Shown here piece by piece: positions 59,111 to 64,000 of a stretch of DNA of 64,000 nt. The DNA is from Marinimicrobium alkaliphilum (GTDB lineage: Bacteria > Pseudomonadota > Gammaproteobacteria > Pseudomonadales > Cellvibrionaceae), in the NCBI RefSeq assembly GCF_003259155.1, contig NZ_QGMQ01000002.1:34925-98924 (forward strand), in the 5' to 3' direction. Under the pieces are notes generated by a model that had not been told where the DNA came from, did not search any database, and saw only the letters and a program-made list of their open reading frames with translations. Position 1 is the stretch's first letter; the number at the start of each line of letters is the position of its first letter. A program made the translations under genes and the position numbers.

Positions 59111-60094
59111 ATGATGAGAAAACCCGGAGTGGCCGGCTTGCTGCTGGCTCTGACATTGTCAGCCCATAGCGACTACAGTGAGCACCCGGAGGCTGAGGCC
59201 TTCACCGATCACATGGTGAGCGAGCACGGGTTTGAGCGCGAGCAAATTCAGGCTTGGCTGTCCGAGGCCGAAAAGCGTCAGAATATTCTTGATGCCATTG
59301 CCCGGCCGGCCGAGCGCACCCTGACCTGGGCCGAGTATCGGCCGATTTTTGTGGTGCCTCTGAGGGTGAACAACGGAGTGGCGTTCTGGCGTGAGCACAA
59401 GGATATCCTGGCGCGCGCTGAAAAGGAGTTTGGCGTGCCCGCCGAGATCATCGTTGCCATCATTGGGGTCGAGACCAACTATGGCCGCAATATGGGCAGT
59501 CATAGGGTGATTGACGCGCTCTCGACCTTGGCCTTTGACTATCCGCCCCGGTCAGACTTCTTCCGACGGGAACTGGAAAACTATTTTCTGTTGATGCGCG
59601 AACAGGAACAGAACCCTTTGGACTTTAAAGGGTCCTATGCCGGAGCCATGGGTTATGGCCAGTTCATGCCCTCGAGTTATCGCCACTACGCGATAGATTT
59701 TGATGGCGATGGGTTTACCGATATCTGGAACAACAGGACTGACGCCATCGGCAGTGTTGCGAACTATTTTAGTCGCCACGGCTGGCGTGCGGACGAGCCG
59801 GTCGCCGTGCGGGTGCGCACTGACGACAAGCCCGATGACATCCGCTACAACAGTATCAGCCGGCCCGAGACGCCGGTCTCGGAGTGGCGAGAGCGGGGCT
59901 TTCAGCCGGTGGTGCCGGTCGACGACGCTGCACCAGCATCACCTCTGCAGCTGGAGGGCGACTACGGTGAAGAGTTCTGGTTTGGGTTTCACAATTTTTA
60001 TGTGATTACGCGCTATAATCGCAGCCACTTGTATGCCATGGCCGTGTATGATCTGAGCCGTGAACTTCGCTCGCAATTGGAGGCCGGCGAATGA
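59111..60094 (+). CDS. mltB: Lytic murein transglycosylase B
   Basis: A 327-residue peptidoglycan lytic transglycosylase. A hydrophobic N-terminus (about 5-20, ending SAHS) forms a cleavable signal without a lipobox Cys, unlike E. coli MltB. The catalytic Glu is in GVETNYGRN, and GAMGYGQFMPSSYRHYA is diagnostic. ATG 59111 has AGGA 6 bases upstream; the frame also allows TTG 59105. It overlaps rlpA by 4 bp. Confidence 0.95.
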   Translation: MMRKPGVAGLLLALTLSAHSDYSEHPEAEAFTDHMVSEHGFEREQIQAWLSEAEKRQNILDAIARPAERTLTWAEYRPIFVVPLRVNNGVAFWREHKDILARAEKEFGVPAEIIVAIIGVETNYGRNMGSHRVIDALSTLAFDYPPRSDFFRRELENYFLLMREQEQNPLDFKGSYAGAMGYGQFMPSSYRHYAIDFDGDGFTDIWNNRTDAIGSVANYFSRHGWRADEPVAVRVRTDDKPDDIRYNSISRPETPVSEWRERGFQPVVPVDDAAPASPLQLEGDYGEEFWFGFHNFYVITRYNRSHLYAMAVYDLSRELRSQLEAGE

Positions 60095-60912
60095 CCACTC
60101 TGAAACTTTTTTTACCCGCGTGTGCCTTGGCCCTGCTCGCGGCCTGTGCGGGGTTCCCGCCGCTGGCGCCCGAGCCGCCGGAGGAGCGTGATCGGGGGCC
60201 GTCCGAGCCAGTCGACCTCTCCGATGTGCCCGACGCTGTTCCCCGGCACGAAGTGCGCACCCTGGCAGGCAACCGCAACCCTTATACAGTCCTCGGGCGG
60301 ACCTACCGACTGATCGATGATGAGACGGACTATCAGGAGCGCGGGATCGCCTCGTGGTACGGCAAGAAATTTCACGGGCGACACACCTCCAATGGCGAGA
60401 TTTACGATATGTACGCCATGACCGCGGCGCACAAGAAGCTGCCGATTCCATCGTATGTGCGGGTCACCAACGTCGATAACGGTCGCAGTGTGGTGGTGCG
60501 TGTCAATGATCGCGGCCCGTTCCACGACAACAGGATCATCGATTTGAGCTACGCTGCGGCCCAGCGCCTCGGGTTTGCCGATCAGGGTACGGCGATGGTG
60601 GACGTTGAAATTATTGTGCCTGATGGCACCGCCCCTGCGCCGCTGCGTCAGGCGGGCGGTGACACAGCGCTGCCCAGCAATGCTTTTTTGCAGGTGGGTG
60701 CTTTTCGCGAGCAGAGCAGTGCTCAGCGCCTGGCTGAAAGCCTTGCGCCAGATGTCGAGCACGGTGTGATCGTGTCGCACGCGACGACGCCGGCGCAGGT
60801 GTACCGCGTGCGCGTCGGGCCGCTTGTCGATACCGGCGATCTGCACCGCGCGCGTGAGCAACTACAGGCGCTCGGTTACGATCAGACGCCACTGGTTTAT
60901 GAAACCCCTTAA
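60091..60912 (+). CDS. rlpA: Septal ring lytic transglycosylase RlpA
   Basis: A 273-residue lipoprotein with lipobox LLAAC. The RlpA-like double-psi barrel (about 85-175) contains GIASWYGKKFHGR and RVNDRGPF, and a C-terminal SPOR domain (about 195-270) binds denuded glycan strands. The catalytic acids Glu and Asp typical of active RlpA are present in TSNGEIYD. It sits between mltB and dacA, the usual order. Confidence 0.95.
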   Translation: MTTLKLFLPACALALLAACAGFPPLAPEPPEERDRGPSEPVDLSDVPDAVPRHEVRTLAGNRNPYTVLGRTYRLIDDETDYQERGIASWYGKKFHGRHTSNGEIYDMYAMTAAHKKLPIPSYVRVTNVDNGRSVVVRVNDRGPFHDNRIIDLSYAAAQRLGFADQGTAMVDVEIIVPDGTAPAPLRQAGGDTALPSNAFLQVGAFREQSSAQRLAESLAPDVEHGVIVSHATTPAQVYRVRVGPLVDTGDLHRAREQLQALGYDQTPLVYETP

Positions 60913-60946
60913 TTCACTTTTAAACGACGACAGTGACAAAATCGCC

Positions 60947-62110
60947 ATGTTGAAGCAACTAATGATCGCCCTGGGGCTTGCGGCTTGCGCAAGTCTGGCT
61001 CACGCCCAGCAAGTACTGATCCCGGCGCCGCCGCAGGTCAATGCCTCGGGCTACATCTTGATGGACGCCGATACCGGCCGCGTGCTGATTGAGCGCAACG
61101 CCGACGAATTGCTACCACCGGCGAGCCTGAGCAAGATTATGACGGTGTATATCGTCGCCTCCGAGATTGACCAGGGCCGACTGAACAAAAGTGACCTGGT
61201 GCGGATCAGCCCCAATGCCTGGCGCAAAGGTGGCGCCGCCAGTGGTGGCTCGACCATGTTCCTCGACCCCAATTCGGAAGTGCCGGTGATTGATTTGCTG
61301 CGTGGGGTGATCGTTCAGTCGGGGAATGATGCCAGCATTGCCCTGGCGGAACACATTGCCGGCAGTGAAGACGCCTTTGCCGATGTCATGAACCAGAAAG
61401 CCGCCCTGATGGGGATGAATGCCAGTAGTTTTGAAAATGCCACCGGGTTGCCGGGCGCAAACCATTTGACCACAGCGCGGGATATGGCGGTGCTGGCCCG
61501 GGCGATGATTCGTGAATACCCGGACATCTACCGGATATACTCCGAGCGGGCCTATACCTACAACGGTATCCGTCAGCCCAACCGCAATGCCTTGCTGTTC
61601 CGCGATGACTCGGTCGACGGTATGAAGACCGGACACACCCGCGAGGCAGGCTACTGCCTGGTGGCCTCGGCCCAGCGTCAGGATATGCGTCTGATTTCCG
61701 TGGTGATGGGCACCTCAAGCGCCGAAGCGCGTGCGGTCGAAACCCAAAAACTGCTGGCCTACGGCTTCCGCTACTATGAAACCAAGGGCTTTTACGACGC
61801 CGGGGATACGCTCACGACCCGGCGTGTATGGTCCGGTCGTGCCAACGAAATTGACCTGACTGTGGCTGAAGATATCCGTCTGACCATCCCCCGGGGCAGT
61901 GAACGCGACCTGAAGGCCACCATGACCTTCGAGGACGTGATTCGCGCGCCTATTGAGGCCGGGCAACGCTTGGGTACGCTGACGGTTGAGTTGCACGATG
62001 AAATGCTCGCCGAGGTGCCGCTGATTGCCTTGCAGGACGTTGAGCGCGCAGGCTTTTTCGCCCGTATAGTCGACAGCATCAAACTCTTTTTCCGGCGTTT
62101 GTTCAGCTAA
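60947..62110 (+). CDS. dacA: D-alanyl-D-alanine carboxypeptidase (PBP5/6-like)
   Basis: A 387-residue low-molecular-weight penicillin-binding protein that trims pentapeptide side chains. A signal peptide (about 1-22, ending AHA) precedes the serine peptidase S11 domain with Ser60 in ASLSK, SGN at 125-127 and KTG at 227-229. A C-terminal amphipathic helix (IVDSIKLFFRRLF) anchors it to the membrane. ATG 60947 gives the proper signal; the frame extends to 60824 inside rlpA. Confidence 0.96.
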   Translation: MLKQLMIALGLAACASLAHAQQVLIPAPPQVNASGYILMDADTGRVLIERNADELLPPASLSKIMTVYIVASEIDQGRLNKSDLVRISPNAWRKGGAASGGSTMFLDPNSEVPVIDLLRGVIVQSGNDASIALAEHIAGSEDAFADVMNQKAALMGMNASSFENATGLPGANHLTTARDMAVLARAMIREYPDIYRIYSERAYTYNGIRQPNRNALLFRDDSVDGMKTGHTREAGYCLVASAQRQDMRLISVVMGTSSAEARAVETQKLLAYGFRYYETKGFYDAGDTLTTRRVWSGRANEIDLTVAEDIRLTIPRGSERDLKATMTFEDVIRAPIEAGQRLGTLTVELHDEMLAEVPLIALQDVERAGFFARIVDSIKLFFRRLFS

Positions 62111-62139
62111 GGCATACAGCAACTGTTCTGCACACGAGC

Positions 62140-62167
62140 GGGCTCACCCCAAGGGGTGGGCCCTTTT
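62140..62167 (+). terminator. Rho-independent terminator after dacA
   Basis: An 11-bp stem GGGCTCACCCC / GGGGTGGGCCC (one G-U pair) with a 2-nt AA loop, followed by TTTT. It ends the mrdA-dacA transcript before ybeD. Confidence 0.85.
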
Positions 62168-62168
62168 C

Positions 62169-62177
62169 TGTTATAAT
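62169..62177 (+). promoter_or_regulatory. Extended -10 promoter of ybeD-lipB-lipA
   Basis: TGTTATAAT, an extended -10 with a perfect TATAAT at 62172-62177. Any -35 would fall within the terminator just upstream. Transcription would start about 27 bp before the ybeD ATG. Confidence 0.55.
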
Positions 62178-62210
62178 GGCCAGCCACGCAATAGCCACCA
62201 AGCCCGTATT

Positions 62211-62483
62211 ATGACTGAACAGCAGCCCCCCAAAATTGAGTTTCCGTGCCAAGATTATCCGATCAAGGTGCTCGGCGATGCCGGCGACGGCCTCTATCAG
62301 TGTGTGCTGGAGGTCATGGAGCGCCATGCGCCGGGATTTGACGAGGCGGCGATAACCGTGAAAGACAGCCGCAATGGTCGCTACCAGTCGGTCACCGTCT
62401 GGATTGTGGCCACGGGTGAACCCCAACTGCGCAGCATTCACCAGGACCTGACCGCGAGCGGCCTGGTCAAAATGGTCATCTGA
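62211..62483 (+). CDS. ybeD: YbeD/DUF493-family protein
   Basis: A 90-residue protein of the YbeD (DUF493) family with a ferredoxin-like fold resembling the regulatory ACT-like domain. Conserved segments are [16 protein letters not shown] and [13 protein letters not shown]. The molecular role is unproven. It sits between dacA and lipB as in E. coli, 5 bp ahead of lipB. Confidence 0.93.
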   Translation: MTEQQPPKIEFPCQDYPIKVLGDAGDGLYQCVLEVMERHAPGFDEAAITVKDSRNGRYQSVTVWIVATGEPQLRSIHQDLTASGLVKMVI

Positions 62484-62488
62484 CGCTG

Positions 62489-63154
62489 ATGACCGAGTCC
62501 CTGACTGTCAAATACCTGGGCCGGGCCGAGTACGAGCCGACCTGGGCGGCCATGACCCGCTTCACCGATGAGCGTACTCCCGAGACGCCAGACCAGCTCT
62601 GGCTGGTGGAGCACCCGCCGGTATTCACTCAGGGCCAGGCGGGCAAGCCTGAGCACCTGTTGTTTCCAGGTGATATTCCCGTGGTTCAAACTGATCGGGG
62701 CGGGCAGGTGACCTATCACGGGCCAGGTCAGCTGGTGGCTTACCCGTTGCTGGATTTGCGCCGTCTCAAGCTCGGCGTGCGTGACCTGGTGACGCTTATT
62801 GAGCAGAGTCTGGTGGCACTGCTGGCCGACTACGGCATTGATGCTGAAGCCAAGGCGGATGCCCCGGGGGTTTACGTCAACGGCGATAAAATTGCCTCGT
62901 TGGGCTTGCGGGTGCGGCGTGGCTGCAGCTTTCACGGTCTGGCGCTCAACGTTGATATGGATCTGGCTCCCTTTGGGCGCATCAACCCCTGCGGCTATGA
63001 GGGGTTGGCGATGACCCAGATGGCGGATCTGCTGACGAAGGCGCCCGCAATGGCTGAAGTGCAGGCGGGGCTGGTGGCTCAGCTTGTACAGAAATTAGGC
63101 GTCAAACAGGGTATAATGCCCGCCCGCACGTCGGCACGCACAGCCGAGCACTGA
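62489..63154 (+). CDS. lipB: Octanoyltransferase LipB
   Basis: A 221-residue enzyme moving octanoyl groups from acyl carrier protein to lipoyl domains, the first step of de novo lipoate synthesis. The catalytic Cys is in [10 protein letters not shown], and the substrate-binding segments are [18 protein letters not shown] and GKPEHLL. The start is ATG 62489. lipA follows and completes the pathway. Confidence 0.96.
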   Translation: MTESLTVKYLGRAEYEPTWAAMTRFTDERTPETPDQLWLVEHPPVFTQGQAGKPEHLLFPGDIPVVQTDRGGQVTYHGPGQLVAYPLLDLRRLKLGVRDLVTLIEQSLVALLADYGIDAEAKADAPGVYVNGDKIASLGLRVRRGCSFHGLALNVDMDLAPFGRINPCGYEGLAMTQMADLLTKAPAMAEVQAGLVAQLVQKLGVKQGIMPARTSARTAEH

Positions 63155-63181
63155 TTCACGACCCCATCGAGAGACCATTTC

Positions 63182-64000
63182 ATGTCTGATACGCCGGAAT
63201 TACAGCCTGTCAAACGCACTCGCCGCTACCAGCAGGGTGAAAAGCTGCGCGATGCTGACAAGGTCGAACGCATTCCCGTTAAAGTGATCGCCACCGACGA
63301 GCTGCCGCGCAAGCCCGACTGGATTCGGGTGCGGGTTGCCGCCTCGCCCGAGGTCGACCGTATCAAGCAGATTCTGCGCAAGAACAACCTGTCATCGGTG
63401 TGTGAAGAGGCCAACTGCCCGAATCTGGGAGAGTGTTTCAGCGGTGGCACGGCGACCTTTATGATCATGGGTGATATCTGCACCCGGCGCTGTCCCTTCT
63501 GCGATGTGGGTCACGGCAAACCCAATCCGCTCGATCAAAGCGAGCCCCGGCACCTGGCCGAAGCGATCGCCGAGATGAAGCTCAAGTATGTGGTGATTAC
63601 CTCAGTGGACCGTGATGACCTGCGCGATGGCGGTGCTCAGCATTTTGCCGACTGTATCCGCGAGGCGCGCGCGCTCAGCCCCAACCTGCAGGTGGAAGTG
63701 CTGACGCCGGACTTTCGCGGGCGTATGGACATCGCTCTGGATATTCTCGAGCAGGAAGCCCCGGATGTGTTCAACCACAACCTGGAAACCGTGCCCAGCC
63801 TCTACCGTCAGTCACGCCCAGGTGCCAACTATAAATGGTCATTGGAGCTGCTGCGCAAGTACAAGGAGCGTCGCCCGGATGTGCTCACCAAGTCTGGCCT
63901 GATGGTGGGCCTGGGTGAGACCAAGGAAGAAATCATCGAAGTGTTGCACGACATGCGTGCCCACAATATTGACATGCTCACCATCGGTCAGTACCTGCAG
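63182..64000 (+). CDS. lipA: Lipoyl synthase LipA (3' end outside window)
   Basis: The first 273 residues of a radical SAM enzyme that inserts two sulfur atoms into the octanoyl chain. The auxiliary iron-sulfur cluster motif is [12 protein letters not shown], and the radical SAM cluster motif is CTRRCPFCD. The reading frame is open to the window edge. ATG 63182 is the start, 27 bp after lipB. Confidence 0.97.
   Translation, partial: MSDTPELQPVKRTRRYQQGEKLRDADKVERIPVKVIATDELPRKPDWIRVRVAASPEVDRIKQILRKNNLSSVCEEANCPNLGECFSGGTATFMIMGDICTRRCPFCDVGHGKPNPLDQSEPRHLAEAIAEMKLKYVVITSVDRDDLRDGGAQHFADCIREARALSPNLQVEVLTPDFRGRMDIALDILEQEAPDVFNHNLETVPSLYRQSRPGANYKWSLELLRKYKERRPDVLTKSGLMVGLGETKEEIIEVLHDMRAHNIDMLTIGQYLQ

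Overview
This is about 64 kb of GC-rich gammaproteobacterial chromosome. Core gene orders match Pseudomonas and related groups: nrdR-ribD-ribE-ribB-ribH-nusB-thiL-pgpA; carA-carB-greA with yhbY/rlmE-ftsH-folP-glmM-tpiA-secG-tRNA-Leu; rpsU-yqeY-dnaG-rpoD; and proA-nadD-rsfS-rlmH-mrdA-rodA-mltB-rlpA-dacA-ybeD-lipB-lipA. A TonB-dependent receptor tail, a GH51 arabinofuranosidase and a Tat-exported Gfo/Idh oxidoreductase suggest a free-living polysaccharide degrader, perhaps of the Cellvibrionales (Cellvibrio, Saccharophagus or Marinimicrobium type). That placement is inference.

Layout. 1-1246: receptor tail, palindromic repeats, FadR-type regulator. 1352-8669: riboflavin, NusB, thiamine, phosphatidylglycerol and DapB block, co-directional. 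8673-12104 (minus): Mla/Mce-type lipid transport operon. 12356-18704: a lipoprotein with six fasciclin domains, a tandem palindrome array, a membrane GGDEF protein, a MAPEG protein and a lipoprotein amidohydrolase. 19024-30956: car-greA-ftsH-glmM-tpiA-secG block ending in tRNA-Leu(GAG). 30994-38119: accessory segment with an oxidoreductase, a periplasmic-sensor GGDEF protein, a phosphopantetheinyl transferase, an arabinofuranosidase and two membrane proteins. 38515-43451 (minus): tRNA(CAU), rpoD, dnaG, yqeY, rpsU. 43671-47574: tsaD, folB, folK, pteridine reductase, cca. 47617-49753: a candidate attenuator with leader peptide ahead of an EamA transporter, then a TIGR02001-type outer-membrane protein. 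49912-52999 (minus): PhoPQ-like two-component genes with a PepSY protein, and a glycine-zipper protein. 53263-64000: proA to lipA, with lipA cut by the window end.

How the genes work together. ribD, ribE, ribB (with a degenerate RibA-like tail), ribH and a separate active ribA give a complete riboflavin route. folP, folB and folK with a FolM-like reductase cover part of folate synthesis. mrdA, rodA, mltB, rlpA and dacA form an elongation and wall-remodelling set.

The least ordinary parts are non-coding. (1) 47617-47960 has a 36-codon ORF, a rho-independent terminator and a mutually exclusive antiterminator. (2) A 25-bp perfect inverted repeat with a nested hairpin lies between carA and carB. 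(3) A REP-like palindrome family recurs at four intergenic sites, one of them a tandem array with period about 70 bp. (4) A promoter plus terminator upstream of carA could make an RNA of about 100 nt. All boundaries, starts and functions were read by eye, with no database search.
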